Notes: a model not told the origin generated them from the sequence alone. Counted from the first letter of the stretch, positions 8,601 to 17,922 are shown. The stretch: DNA of 64,000 nt from QHXW01 sp035280425 (GCA_035280425.1 DATEFW010000007.1:310001-374000); one strand, 5' to 3'. Numbers and translations are program-made.

Positions 8601-9419
8601 CTACGAACGTAGGCGGAAGGTTCCCTTAAACGTCTTTAGCCGCAGCTCCGGGCCACCGCCGTTTACGGCCCCGCGATAGTGTTCGTGGTGCGCTGGGCTG
8701 GAACGGAAGCCGACGGTAACGGCCGGGTCGACATCCAGCGTTCCGTGCCGGCCGAGCTCGCTTTCGAGGGTGACGCCCTTGCCGGGCGGAAGCGCGATCT
8801 CCACATCGCCTTTGTAGGTATCGACGCGGCTGGGACCGGCGACGTTGGCGAAGGCAACGCGCGCCTCGCCTTTATAAGTGTGCAGCGCGAGCGGGCCTTC
8901 GAGCGAGGAGATGACGCTCGTGCCCTTGTAAGTATCGACATCGAGCGCCCCGCGCAGGCCGTCGACGCGGATATCGGACTTGTAGTCCTTGATCTTTAGC
9001 CGGGCGGTGCGCGGCATGTGAATCTCGTACCGGACAAAGGGCAGGACACGGGACTCCCAGTCGAACCAGGAATTCGGCCAGGAGCGCCCTTCGAGCTTGC
9101 TGTAATCCGACTTTACGTGAACGGCCGAGCCCGAACCTTCGATGCGGACCTCGGTCTGCTCGACGGCCTGTTTCTGGCCGGCCGAGTCGCCATCGGGCTC
9201 GACGCGCGCATGGATGTCGATCTCGGCTTTATCCCAGGTGTGCACACTGACCGCGCCCTTGTAGGTCTCGACGGTAAGAAAACCTGCCGGGTCGAGCGCG
9301 AGGGTTTTGTGCACCTGTTTGACATCGGTTTCGGTAGCCCGAGTCAAATTCGGGGCCACGGCCATTGCGAAGAAAGTTACGGTTATCAGAGCCGTGGCCC
9401 GGGAAGACGTTCGCAGCAT
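8601..9419 (-). CDS. Exported DUF4097-like beta-repeat protein with TYKG motifs
   Basis: A 272-residue exported protein with an N-terminal signal peptide (LITVTFFAMAVAPNLTRA). The start ATG at 9419 has AGGAGG 7 nt upstream. The body is a series of short beta-strand turns in which TYKG or a close variant recurs: ETYKGAV, KDYKSDI, DTYKGTS, HTYKGEA, DTYKGDV, KTFKGTF. This suggests a beta-solenoid-like fold as proposed for DUF4097 proteins. Role unknown; related domains occur in envelope-stress proteins, such as the one at 57838-59181. Divergent from the small gene at 9505. Confidence 0.7.
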   Translation of the reverse strand: MLRTSSRATALITVTFFAMAVAPNLTRATETDVKQVHKTLALDPAGFLTVETYKGAVSVHTWDKAEIDIHARVEPDGDSAGQKQAVEQTEVRIEGSGSAVHVKSDYSKLEGRSWPNSWFDWESRVLPFVRYEIHMPRTARLKIKDYKSDIRVDGLRGALDVDTYKGTSVISSLEGPLALHTYKGEARVAFANVAGPSRVDTYKGDVEIALPPGKGVTLESELGRHGTLDVDPAVTVGFRSSPAHHEHYRGAVNGGGPELRLKTFKGTFRLRS

Positions 9420-9504
9420 GATTCGCCTCCTGGTAAATAAGCTACGACTGTTCAGGTCTGGAGGTTCCGTTCATTCCACGAAGGCCATGCTACACTCCCG
9501 GTTG

Positions 9505-9639
9505 ATGCCTGACGGACGCCAGATGCCGGATGAACCGCCGCCGTTGCTTGGAAGCTGGCCGCGCGTTTACATCCTGGTGCTGGCGTATCTGGCGCTGCTG
9601 ATCCTGCTTTTTTACGCGTTTACCCTTCATTTTTCATGA
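9505..9639 (+). CDS. Small single-pass membrane protein coupled to symporter
   Basis: A 44-residue open frame, MPDGRQMPDEPPPLLGSWPR followed by one strong TM helix (about 21-40). Its TGA overlaps the ATG of the symporter gene (ATGA at 9636-9639), so the two are probably translated together. Small membrane proteins are often encoded just before sodium/solute symporters and may act as accessory subunits; that role is inference here. An earlier in-frame ATG at 9487 would add six residues. I do not assign a family. Confidence 0.6.
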   Translation: MPDGRQMPDEPPPLLGSWPRVYILVLAYLALLILLFYAFTLHFS

Positions 9640-11324
9640 GACCGCTCGACTGGTTGGTGCTGGGCGCCACGCTGACCGCGATTGTCACCTATGGGCTCTA
9701 CAAGGGACGGGGCTCGGATACCGTCAACAAATACCTTCTCGCCGGCAAAACCATGCCCTGGTACGCCATGGCGCTTTCGATCATGGCGACGCAGGCGAGC
9801 GCCATTACGTTCATTTCGACGACGGGCCAGGCTTATGTCGATGGCATGCGTTTTGTGCAGTTCTATTTCGGCATGCCCATCGCCATGGTGATCATCTCGG
9901 CCACGGCGGTGCCGCTGTTCCACCGCTCGAATGTTTACACGGCATACGAGTATCTGGAAAAGCGTTTCGATGCCAAGACAAGAGCGCTGGCCAGCATCGT
10001 GTTTTTGATCCAGCGCGGAATTTCGGTCGGTGTCTCGCTTTATGCGCCGGCGATTGTGCTGGCCGTTATCCTGGGATGGCCGGACCGTCTGACGACGCTG
10101 GCCATGGGGGTGCTGATTACGATCTACACCACGGCCGGGGGCATCAAGGCCGTGACCTGGACCGATGTACAGCAGATGCTGATTATCTTCTTCGGGCTTT
10201 TTGTCGCACTCTTCATGATTATTCATCTGCTGCCGGCCCGAGTTTCGTTCAGTGACGCCGTGAATCTGGCGGGCGCGATCGGAAAACTGAACGCCGTGGA
10301 TCTTCACTTCGACCTGAACAATCGCTACAACGTGTGGAGCGGGCTGATCGGAGGGGCGTTCCTGGCGCTTGCGTATTTCGGATGCGATCAGTCGCAAGTG
10401 CAGCGGTATCTGACCGGAAAGTCCATCGCGCAGAGCCGTTTAAGTCTGATGTTTACCGCCGTCGCTAAAATCCCGATGCAGTTTTTCATCCTGTTCATCG
10501 GCGCGATGGTGTTCGTCTTCTACACATTCGAGAGACCGCCGCTGCTGTTTCAGCCGGTGGCGATGGAGCAGCTGCGATCGATGAAGGCGGGCGGATATAG
10601 TGCGATCGAGGAGAGGTTCGAGCGGGCATTTGAGCGCCGCAAGCTGGCGGCTACCGCGTTGGCCGAAGCACACGGCGACCCGGCCAGGCGCGCGGAATAT
10701 GTGGCCCAATACCGCGCAGCGCAGAAGGAGATTAATGCCGCGCGAGCGGACGGCGCGGGGCTGGTGGAGCACGCGACCGGCGAGAGAGGATTCAACGACA
10801 CCAATTACATTTTTCTCGCGTTCGTCACGCGCTATCTGCCGGCGGGAGTGGTGGGGCTGTTGATTGCGGTGATCTTTGCGGCGGCGATGTCATCCAGCTC
10901 GGGCGAAGTGAACTCGCTGGCGACCGTGACGGTGGTGGATATTTACCGCAGGCACATGCGGCAGGACGCGACCGACCGGCATTACTTATGGGCCTCTCGT
11001 ATTTTTACGGCGTTCTGGGCGGCATACGCGGTGTTCTTCGCGCATTTTGCCAGTAAGCTTGGCTCGCTGATTGAAGCGGTGAATCTGTTGGGATCGCTAT
11101 TTTATGGATCTCTGCTGGGAGTGTTCGTCCTGGCGTTTTTCTTCCGGCGTGTGACCGGGACAGGCGCGTTTGCCGGCATGGTGGCGGGCGAGGCGGCTAT
11201 TTTCGCGGCCTACTGGTTCACGGGCATCTCGTTTCTCTGGTACAACGTGATCGGATGCGTGGTGGTGATCGGGACCGGCGTGGTGGTCTCGTGGATATGG
11301 CCGGCAAGAAGTGCTGCGGGATGA
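9636..11324 (+). CDS. Sodium/solute symporter (SSS family)
   Basis: A 562-residue inner-membrane transporter with about 13 TM segments that would couple sodium entry to uptake of an organic solute. The N-terminus (DWLVLGATLTAIVTYGLYKG) and LAGKTMPWYAMALSIMATQAS match the SSS first helices. FAAAMSSSSGEVNSLATVTVVDIY matches the conserved helix around the second sodium site. A hydrophilic insertion rich in charged residues at about 305-375 (ERAFERRKLAATALAEAHGD) separates two membrane blocks. The substrate cannot be read from the sequence. Coupled by ATGA to the small membrane protein upstream. Confidence 0.92.
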   Translation: MRPLDWLVLGATLTAIVTYGLYKGRGSDTVNKYLLAGKTMPWYAMALSIMATQASAITFISTTGQAYVDGMRFVQFYFGMPIAMVIISATAVPLFHRSNVYTAYEYLEKRFDAKTRALASIVFLIQRGISVGVSLYAPAIVLAVILGWPDRLTTLAMGVLITIYTTAGGIKAVTWTDVQQMLIIFFGLFVALFMIIHLLPARVSFSDAVNLAGAIGKLNAVDLHFDLNNRYNVWSGLIGGAFLALAYFGCDQSQVQRYLTGKSIAQSRLSLMFTAVAKIPMQFFILFIGAMVFVFYTFERPPLLFQPVAMEQLRSMKAGGYSAIEERFERAFERRKLAATALAEAHGDPARRAEYVAQYRAAQKEINAARADGAGLVEHATGERGFNDTNYIFLAFVTRYLPAGVVGLLIAVIFAAAMSSSSGEVNSLATVTVVDIYRRHMRQDATDRHYLWASRIFTAFWAAYAVFFAHFASKLGSLIEAVNLLGSLFYGSLLGVFVLAFFFRRVTGTGAFAGMVAGEAAIFAAYWFTGISFLWYNVIGCVVVIGTGVVVSWIWPARSAAG

Positions 11325-11356
11325 CGAAACCGTCAAAAAGTCCGGGCTGGTTCGAC

Positions 11357-11905
11357 TCAGTTCGGTTCGGACGGCGGAGATTCGATGATCACCGGCGTGG
11401 CGCGCGGGGAAGCGCCGCGGCCGATTACGCCCGTGAGCATGATCGACGGGATCCAGCACATTCTGGACTTGTCTTCGCTGGACGCTACTTCGATGCGCGA
11501 CAGGCGCCCGGCGCGCGCGTGCTCGTGAACCACTGTACCGGCGGGCACGGCCAGGGTGCTTTCGCGAAGAACCAGAGCCGCGGCTGCGTTCCGATCGCCC
11601 TGCGCGATCACGGCGTAGAGCTGGAGAATTTGCGTATCGGATTCGGAACAAAACGAATCGGCAATCACGGTGGCGTCACGGTCGACTGCGCCCGCGGCCT
11701 GCTTGCGCGAGCGGCCAAACGAGCCCGGAGCCAACCTGGGCAGCACGGCGAGAGCGATCAGCGCGCCAACGACCGTGAAGAGGATCAGGGTCAGGAATGT
11801 GAATGGCTTTTCCGGGCGCCGGCCGATGCGCGCTCCGCACTTCAGGCAGAAGCGAGCGGTTTCAGGCAGTGGCGCCTGGCATTTTGGACAGGAGACGGAA
11901 GTCAT
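11357..11905 (-). CDS. Zinc-ribbon membrane protein of unknown function
   Basis: A 182-residue protein beginning MTSVSCPKC at ATG 11905. The first 30 residues form a zinc ribbon (CPKC...CLKC) of the kind that starts many small membrane regulators. A single TM helix follows at about 35-58 (FTFLTLILFTVVGALIALAV), then an extracytoplasmic domain of about 120 residues I do not recognise. An in-frame upstream extension to 11950 lacks support. The function is unknown. Confidence 0.65.
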   Translation of the reverse strand: MTSVSCPKCQAPLPETARFCLKCGARIGRRPEKPFTFLTLILFTVVGALIALAVLPRLAPGSFGRSRKQAAGAVDRDATVIADSFCSESDTQILQLYAVIAQGDRNAAAALVLRESTLAVPAGTVVHEHARAGRLSRIEVASSEDKSRMCWIPSIMLTGVIGRGASPRATPVIIESPPSEPN

Positions 11906-12041
11906 TGAGTCACCTGACGACCTACCGGCTTGTATCCCCGGCGTAAACACGCGGGCACCCCTTTATTGTTCAGGAAGCAGAGTACGAATCCAATGCTGAC
12001 TTTAGTTAATAAAACCAGCCTTGCAGACGGGTACTTGCAAA

Positions 12042-13295
12042 CTATACAAAGACGGTTGCGACTTCGACGGCGGAGCGGTTGCCTTCCACCACCACGATTC
12101 CGCTCTCCGTCACGTGATGAAAGCGGCGGTCGCGCTCGAGGTCATAACCGATGGCTGCATCGGGCTGAATGCGAACGTTTTTATCGAGAATGGCGCGGCG
12201 CACTTTGGCTCGTCTTCCGATGTCGCAGTTATCGAGGATGATCGAGTCTTCGACCAGCGCGCCGGCATGCACGCGCACGTTGCGCCCGATGACGCAATTG
12301 CGAACCACGCCGCCTGAAAGAATCGACCCCCCGGAAATGACCGAATCAACTGCCTGGCCGCGGCGATTCTCTTCATCGAAGGTGAATTTTGCAGGCGGAT
12401 CGGGAAAGCCGGTGGTGCGCAGCGGCCATTCGCGGTTATATAGATTGAGAGCCGGCGACACTGAGCGGAGATCCATATTTGCCTCGTAATAAGCGTCGAT
12501 AGTGCCTACATCGCGCCAATAGGCAGGTGCGTCGGCAAGCTCGCCGGGGATGCGGTTGGACTGGAAGTTATACGCGTAGACTTCGGAGCGGCCGACGAGC
12601 GAGGGCAGGATGTCATGCCCGAAATCATGCGTGCTGGCGTCTCTGGCGGCGTCATCCTGAAGCTCGCGCAATAGAGCGCGCGTAGCAAAGATGTAGTTGC
12701 CCATCGAGGCATAGACGCGATTAGGATCGCCGGGTATGGTGGGGGCATCGGCTTTTTTCTCGTGGAAGCGCACGATGCGGCCATCGGCCCGAGTCTCGAT
12801 CACGCCGAACTGGGCAGCCTGCTCCTTCTCCACCGGAATAGCCGCGACGGTGGCTTCGGCGCTCTTGTTTTGGTGGTATTCGACCATGCTGGCGATGTTC
12901 ATGCGGTAGATATGGTCGGCGCCGAAGATGGCGACCAAGTGCGGATCAGCCTGCTCGATCAAATTGATGTTCTGAAAAATTGCATCGGCCGTGCCTTGGT
13001 ACCAGGTCTCGTCGGCCGAGCGCATCTGTGCCGGAACCGGAATGATGAACTGGTTCTTCAGCAGGCTGCCGAACTGCCAACCTTCGTTCAAGTGCTGCAA
13101 CAGCGACTGGCTGCGGAACTGCGTGAGGACGTAGATCGAGTAGATACCGGAGTTTATGAAGTTGCTGAGGACGAAATCGATGATGCGGTACTTGCCGCCA
13201 AAGGGGACGGCGGGTTTGGCGCGCTCTTTGGTGAGCGGGTAAAGCCGGGTGCCCTTGCCGCCGGCCAGGACGATGCCTAGGACGCGCAACTGCAT
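12042..13295 (-). CDS. glgC: Glucose-1-phosphate adenylyltransferase
   Basis: Makes ADP-glucose from ATP and glucose-1-phosphate, the committed step of bacterial glycogen synthesis. The 417-residue length matches the family. The N-terminal nucleotide-binding motif is GIVLAGGKGTRLYPLT, followed by the family block RAKPAVPFGGKYRIIDF, the substrate region WYQGTADAIFQN, GADHIYRM, and a C-terminal left-handed beta-helix with hexapeptide-like repeats (NCVIGRNVRVHAGALVEDS). It stands alone here, not next to glgA, glgB or glgP. A strong hairpin-forming inverted repeat abuts the start codon, see 13298-13325. Confidence 0.95.
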   Translation of the reverse strand: MQLRVLGIVLAGGKGTRLYPLTKERAKPAVPFGGKYRIIDFVLSNFINSGIYSIYVLTQFRSQSLLQHLNEGWQFGSLLKNQFIIPVPAQMRSADETWYQGTADAIFQNINLIEQADPHLVAIFGADHIYRMNIASMVEYHQNKSAEATVAAIPVEKEQAAQFGVIETRADGRIVRFHEKKADAPTIPGDPNRVYASMGNYIFATRALLRELQDDAARDASTHDFGHDILPSLVGRSEVYAYNFQSNRIPGELADAPAYWRDVGTIDAYYEANMDLRSVSPALNLYNREWPLRTTGFPDPPAKFTFDEENRRGQAVDSVISGGSILSGGVVRNCVIGRNVRVHAGALVEDSIILDNCDIGRRAKVRRAILDKNVRIQPDAAIGYDLERDRRFHHVTESGIVVVEGNRSAVEVATVFV

Positions 13296-13297
13296 AC

Positions 13298-13325
13298 CGT
13301 CGATTGTGTCAACACAAAGTCGACG
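13298..13325 (-). promoter_or_regulatory. Hairpin-forming inverted repeat abutting the glgC start
   Basis: Perfect 12-base arms, CGTCGATTGTGT (13298-13309) and ACACAA plus TCGACG (13312-13317 and 13320-13325), separated by two bases and with a 2-nt bulge. In glgC mRNA this stem would end two bases before the AUG, over the position where a ribosome-binding site should be, and no clear Shine-Dalgarno sequence is visible. It may be a translational control hairpin or a DNA operator. Confidence 0.5.
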
Positions 13326-13450
13326 TGCGCAACCGAAGAAACCGATTGCGTGGATGTCTGAACACGGAAGGGGTTTAGGCAGGCCAGGTATCAGCCCGCG
13401 GGGCCAGCACTTTCTCGCGACGGTTCTGAAGTGATATGGTGTGAACTCCC

Positions 13451-14722
13451 ATGGTGACCCCGGCGGGTATTTTACCCATCAAGAAACGCGGGTACGGGCT
13501 GAGGCGGTGGAGTGTTCTCGCGCTGCTGATGGCGGCGATCATCATCGGGTATATCGATCGGACCAATATTTCGGTGGCGCTCGCGGCATCGCAGTTCAAA
13601 ACGGCCTTTCATTTGACGGACCAGAATCGCGGGGCGCTGAATGCGGCGTTCTTCTTTTCGTATGCTTTTTTGCAAATCCCGGCCGGCTGGCTGGTCGATC
13701 GCTATGGCGTGAAGTTCCCGTATGCGTGGAGTTTTTTTACCTGGAGCTTGATTTCGGCGGCTACAGGGCTGGCGCAGTCGGTTTCACAACTGTTTGCGAT
13801 CCGGTTTCTTTTGGGAGTCGGCGAATCGGTGGCGACGCCGGCGAGCATGCGGTGGATCCGGTTTCAGTTCGCCGAAAGAGAGCGCGGGTTAGCGGTGGGG
13901 CTGTACATGAGCGCGACGAAGATCGGCTCGGCGATCGGCGCGCCGCTGGCTGCATGGCTAATCGGCGGCTGGGGATGGCGGCCGATGTTCATGTGGCTCG
14001 GGATCGGCGGCCTGGTGTGGCTGGTGCCGTGGCTGTTGCTGGCTGAGAATGATGACCGCGCGCGCGAACGGCAGGCTGTGGGCGGATCAAAGACTGTTGT
14101 CTCATTCCGGAAGGTGCTCTCCAGCCCGGTGATCTGGGGCACGGTGATCGGCACATTCTGCTACATGTACTTCGTATACTTCTGCATGACGTGGATGCCG
14201 GCATACTTCGTCGAGCGGCGGAATCTCTCGCTCGAGTCGATGGGGCTTTACACCATGTTCAGTTTCGGGGGCATGGCGGCGGTGGCGGCGCTGGCGGGCT
14301 GGGTAGCGGACCGTATGATTGCAGCCGGCCGGGACGCAGTCGCGGTAAGAAAAGCCTTCACGATTGCGGGATTTCTGGTAGCCTCGACCGAAGTGATCGG
14401 GGCATTTTCGGATTCAGTGCCGGTGGCGCTGTTTTTCGCAGTCTTTTCGCTCAGCGGCCTGGGGCTGGCCACCGCGAATTATTGGGCGCTGACGCAAACG
14501 CTGATCCCGGGCGGCGCGATCGGGCGAATCGTGGGAATTCAGAACTGCGCGGCGAACCTGCCGGGGATTGTGGCGCCGATCGTCACGGGCTGGCTAAAGC
14601 AGACGACCGGCGGGTACCGCGCGCCGATCGAGGCGATTTTCTTCGTGCTGATCGTGGGGGTGGCGGCGTACATTTTCCTGGTGAAAGAAGAGTACGCGCC
14701 CGGCATCGCCCGAGAGAGCTAG
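13451..14722 (+). CDS. MFS transporter, anion:cation symporter type
   Basis: A 423-residue, 12-TM major facilitator. The first helix reads MAAIIIGYIDRTNISVALA, characteristic of the anion:cation symporter subfamily (hexuronate, glucarate and other organic acids). The loop 2-3 motif is GWLVDRYGVKFPY, and GVGESVATPASMRWIRFQF fits the same subfamily. The substrate is probably an organic anion such as a sugar acid, but this is a family inference. Starts at ATG 13451; no operon partner is obvious, as the next gene begins 67 nt later. Confidence 0.88.
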   Translation: MVTPAGILPIKKRGYGLRRWSVLALLMAAIIIGYIDRTNISVALAASQFKTAFHLTDQNRGALNAAFFFSYAFLQIPAGWLVDRYGVKFPYAWSFFTWSLISAATGLAQSVSQLFAIRFLLGVGESVATPASMRWIRFQFAERERGLAVGLYMSATKIGSAIGAPLAAWLIGGWGWRPMFMWLGIGGLVWLVPWLLLAENDDRARERQAVGGSKTVVSFRKVLSSPVIWGTVIGTFCYMYFVYFCMTWMPAYFVERRNLSLESMGLYTMFSFGGMAAVAALAGWVADRMIAAGRDAVAVRKAFTIAGFLVASTEVIGAFSDSVPVALFFAVFSLSGLGLATANYWALTQTLIPGGAIGRIVGIQNCAANLPGIVAPIVTGWLKQTTGGYRAPIEAIFFVLIVGVAAYIFLVKEEYAPGIARES

Positions 14723-14789
14723 CCGCTGGATTACCCAGATCCGCTACAAAACGCAGAACAGCCCGCGGTTTTCATGTTACATTCCGACT

Positions 14790-16211
14790 ATGCGGGTGAC
14801 GGTCATTGGAACGGGCTACGTTGGAACGGTTACTGGTGCGTGCCTGGCTTATCTGGGGCACCGCGTCAGCTGCATGGATACGGACGCGGATAAGATCGCC
14901 AAATTGCAAGCAGGCGAGATGCCCATTTATGAGCCGCACCTGCGAGAGCTGCTTTGCGATGCGGCGACGCACGGCGGCATCGAGTTTACGACAGATCTCG
15001 CACCAGCGGTTCGAGCAAGCGATGTCATTTTCATAGCGGTAGGAACACCGCCGCGCGCGAACGGCGAGGCAAACTTGTCATATCTGGAAGAGGCCGCGCG
15101 GTCGATCGGCGCTGCGATGAATGGAGAGCGTTTTCGGGTCGTAGTGAACAAGTCCACCGTGCCGGTCGGGAGCGGAAACCTGGTCGAGGCACTGGTTCGC
15201 GAGGGCATCGGCGAAACGCATCCGGGTGAACAGACGCGCGTTGAATTCGGTGTGGCCAGCAACCCCGAGTTTCTGCGGGAGGGATCGGCGATTGCAGACT
15301 CACTGTATCCTGACCGCATCGTGCTGGGCGCGGAAGACGAGCGAACGATGGCGATGCTCGAGGAATTGTACCGGCCGGTCATCGAGCAGCAATTCGACGC
15401 GCCGAAATTCGTGCCTCGGCCGGACGGCCTCAGCCGTGTGCCGCTGGTTGCGACCTCACTGACCAGCGCGGAAATGATCAAGTACGCCGCCAATACGTTT
15501 CTGGCGATGAAGATCGGGTTTGCCAACGAAATGGCAAACTTGTGCGAGAGGGTGGGTGCGGATTCGACCGAGGTGATGGGCGGTATCGGACTGGATTCAC
15601 GTATTGGCGCGAAGTTTTTGAACGCCGGCCTGGGTTGGGGCGGGAGCTGTTTCGGAAAAGATATTCAATCGTTGCTGCACACGGCAGAAGAGTATGGCTA
15701 CCAGGCGCGGCTGCTCGAAGCGGCACTCGCGGTGAACCGGGCGCAGCGGCAAGTGGTGATTCAGAAATTGCAGGAAAAGCTTTTTATCTTGAAGGGCCGG
15801 ACGATCGCGCTGCTCGGCCTGGCGTTCAAGCCCGACACGGACGACCTGCGCGACGCTCCCAGCCTGCAGATCGCGGAACGGCTACTGCAGATGGGAGCGC
15901 GGGTGAAGGCCTACGATCCGATTGCCATGCCGGCCTGCCGCGCGCAAAATCCGGACCTCAGGATTCACTATTGCGAATCGGCGATTGATGCCGCGCGCGA
16001 AGCGGAGGCGATTGTCCTGGTCACCGAATGGGATGAATTCCGAAAATTAGACCTCGCGCAACTGGCGGCCGTAATGCGCCAGCGAGTCTTGATTGACGGC
16101 CGGAACCTCTACGATCCGCAAGCCGCACGACATGCCGGCTTCGACTACTGCGGGATTGGACGGACGCGGACGGATGGTCGTCAGGCACACCAACGGCCTA
16201 GCGGCACTTAA
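14790..16211 (+). CDS. ugd: UDP-glucose 6-dehydrogenase
   Basis: Oxidises UDP-glucose to UDP-glucuronate with two NAD, supplying acidic sugar for polysaccharide or lipid decoration. The protein is 473 residues. The N-terminal Rossmann motif is VIGTGYVGTVTGACLAYLGH. The middle block is SAEMIKYAANTFLAMKIGFANE, and the catalytic cysteine lies in LGWGGSCFGKD at about residue 287. The C-terminal domain begins near LGLAFKPDTDDLRDAPS. The final 25 residues are variable and basic. Its TAA overlaps the stop of the convergent fabI by 4 bp. Confidence 0.94.
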   Translation: MRVTVIGTGYVGTVTGACLAYLGHRVSCMDTDADKIAKLQAGEMPIYEPHLRELLCDAATHGGIEFTTDLAPAVRASDVIFIAVGTPPRANGEANLSYLEEAARSIGAAMNGERFRVVVNKSTVPVGSGNLVEALVREGIGETHPGEQTRVEFGVASNPEFLREGSAIADSLYPDRIVLGAEDERTMAMLEELYRPVIEQQFDAPKFVPRPDGLSRVPLVATSLTSAEMIKYAANTFLAMKIGFANEMANLCERVGADSTEVMGGIGLDSRIGAKFLNAGLGWGGSCFGKDIQSLLHTAEEYGYQARLLEAALAVNRAQRQVVIQKLQEKLFILKGRTIALLGLAFKPDTDDLRDAPSLQIAERLLQMGARVKAYDPIAMPACRAQNPDLRIHYCESAIDAAREAEAIVLVTEWDEFRKLDLAQLAAVMRQRVLIDGRNLYDPQAARHAGFDYCGIGRTRTDGRQAHQRPSGT

Positions 16212-16978
16212 AGCCCCATAATCTGCATCCCGGAATCGACGAACAAGACAGTGCCGGTGACGCCGCGGCCGAGATGACTTGCCAGGAAAACGGCGGCATC
16301 GCCGACTTCCGCAGGATCGGTGTTGTGGCGCAAGGGAGAGCGTTTGGCGACAACGTCGAGGATCGTCGAGAAATCTTTCACGGCACGAGCCGATGCGGTT
16401 TTTACAGGCCCGGCCGAGATGGCATTGACCCGAATACCGGCGGGGCCAAGATCGCTGGCCAGATAGCGGACGGAAGCCTCGAGCGAGGCTTTGGCCACAC
16501 CCATGACGTTGTAATTGGGAACGACGCGCGTGGAGCCCAGGTATGTCAGCGTGGTGATGGAGCCGCCTTCGGTCATCACCGGCGCGGTTGCGCGCGCGAC
16601 GGCCACCAGGGAATAGGCGCTGACTTCGAGAGCCAGGAGAAAACCATCGCGCCCGGTGTCGACGAAAGGCCGGCCCAGATCTTCGCGATTGGCAAAAGCC
16701 AGGCTGTGCACCACGGCATCGAGCGGCCGGCCGAGCGACTGCAATTCTTCGGCAAGCGCGGCCATGTCGAATTCTTTGGTGACGTCGCAAGGCAAAATGC
16801 GCTCGACCGGCAGATCCTTTGCGAGCGATTCGACCGCTTCTTTCTGGTGCTCGCCCAGGTACGTGAGGACCAGCTTCGCGCCTTCCCGCGAAAACGATTG
16901 CGCGATGGCGTAAGCCAGGCTCCATCGGTTGGCGATGCCGAGAACCAGCGCCAGTTTTCCTTCGAGCAAGCCGGGCAT
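16208..16978 (-). CDS. fabI: Enoyl-[acyl-carrier-protein] reductase (NADH)
   Basis: Last step of each fatty-acid elongation round: reduces trans-2-enoyl-ACP. The 256 residues match FabI. Visible features are the early LVLGIANRWSLAYAIAQ nucleotide-binding stretch, HSLAFA near residue 90, and the FabI active-site pattern PNYNVMGVAKASLEASVRYL, holding the tyrosine and lysine spaced Y-x6-K. The start is ATG 16978, five bases after the stop of the upstream oxidoreductase, so it is probably cotranscribed with it. A long in-frame upstream extension is the shadow of that gene. Confidence 0.95.
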   Translation of the reverse strand: MPGLLEGKLALVLGIANRWSLAYAIAQSFSREGAKLVLTYLGEHQKEAVESLAKDLPVERILPCDVTKEFDMAALAEELQSLGRPLDAVVHSLAFANREDLGRPFVDTGRDGFLLALEVSAYSLVAVARATAPVMTEGGSITTLTYLGSTRVVPNYNVMGVAKASLEASVRYLASDLGPAGIRVNAISAGPVKTASARAVKDFSTILDVVAKRSPLRHNTDPAEVGDAAVFLASHLGRGVTGTVLFVDSGMQIMGL

Positions 16979-16983
16979 ATGCG

Positions 16984-17922
16984 TCAGCGCAGCTTCATTG
17001 GGGCGCCGCCGGCTTCGCGGCTTCGCTGCGCGGCATCCATGAAGGCAAAGATCTCGAGCGTCTCGTCGCTCGGGACGGGCGGCTCCTTGGTTTCGAAGAA
17101 TTTCACGATCTCCACCAGCAGCGGGTGGTAACTGTCCACGGATTTCGCGGGACTCTGTACGATCTTCTGGTTCGCCCGGAAGACCACCGCGCCGAATTCT
17201 CCGTAAGGGCGCAAGGCGCGCACACTGCCGAGCCGGCCGTCTTTCCAGCGGCCCACGATCACGTCGGCATCGGGCGAATTCGTGCGGCTGACTTCCTCGC
17301 AACCCGGCCCCATCAAGGCGTACAGCAGCTCGATTTCGTGGATTGCGTACCAGGAAAGATCGAGATGCTGGTGCGGCTCCGTGGGCCCCGGCCCCCAGGT
17401 AATGACGCCTGTGATATCGGAAAATTTCATGCTGGCCGCGGGCTCGGTATAACGCAGGTCCGAAGCGCTGAACCAGGGCACACCGGCGTCTTTCGCCAGC
17501 TTTGCGATTTCGCGAGCGCCCTCCAGAGTGTCGGACAAGGGCTTATCGATAAACAGCGGCTTGTGGGCGGCAATGACCGGCTTGGCCTGGTCGAGATGTA
17601 CGCGGCCATCGACGCTTTCGAGCAGGATGCCGTCGACTTTGCGGCACAGGGCCGGGATATCCGCGACGAATTCCACCTTCCATTTGGTACGCAGCTCTTC
17701 GGCGAACTTGTCGACGCGCTTATAGCTCGATTCGACATCCGGGCTGCCGCCTTTGTACGCCGCGACCACGCGCGCACCGGGAACGTAATCGGGCGAAGAG
17801 GGATCATTCAGTATTTTGGTGAAGGCGATGACATGCGAGGTGTCGGTGCCGATAATACCGAGGCGGATTTCCGCGGACGCGCTCAGACAACCCAGCGCAA
17901 AGAGAACCAAAATGGATTTCAT
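16984..17922 (-). CDS. Exported Gfo/Idh/MocA-type oxidoreductase
   Basis: A 312-residue NAD(P)-binding protein with a signal peptide (MKSILVLFALGCLSASA) placing it outside the cytoplasm or on the envelope, as is common for this family in Acidobacteriota and Planctomycetes. The Rossmann start is IRLGIIGTDTSH, and the family EKP motif appears as FIDKPLS, with D in place of E. WYAIHEIELLYALMG resembles the family's histidine helix. Sugar or cyclitol substrates are typical; none can be named here. An ATG nine bases earlier (17931) is an alternative start. The gap to the divergent recG is only 18-27 bp. Confidence 0.75.
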   Translation of the reverse strand: MKSILVLFALGCLSASAEIRLGIIGTDTSHVIAFTKILNDPSSPDYVPGARVVAAYKGGSPDVESSYKRVDKFAEELRTKWKVEFVADIPALCRKVDGILLESVDGRVHLDQAKPVIAAHKPLFIDKPLSDTLEGAREIAKLAKDAGVPWFSASDLRYTEPAASMKFSDITGVITWGPGPTEPHQHLDLSWYAIHEIELLYALMGPGCEEVSRTNSPDADVIVGRWKDGRLGSVRALRPYGEFGAVVFRANQKIVQSPAKSVDSYHPLLVEIVKFFETKEPPVPSDETLEIFAFMDAAQRSREAGGAPMKLR

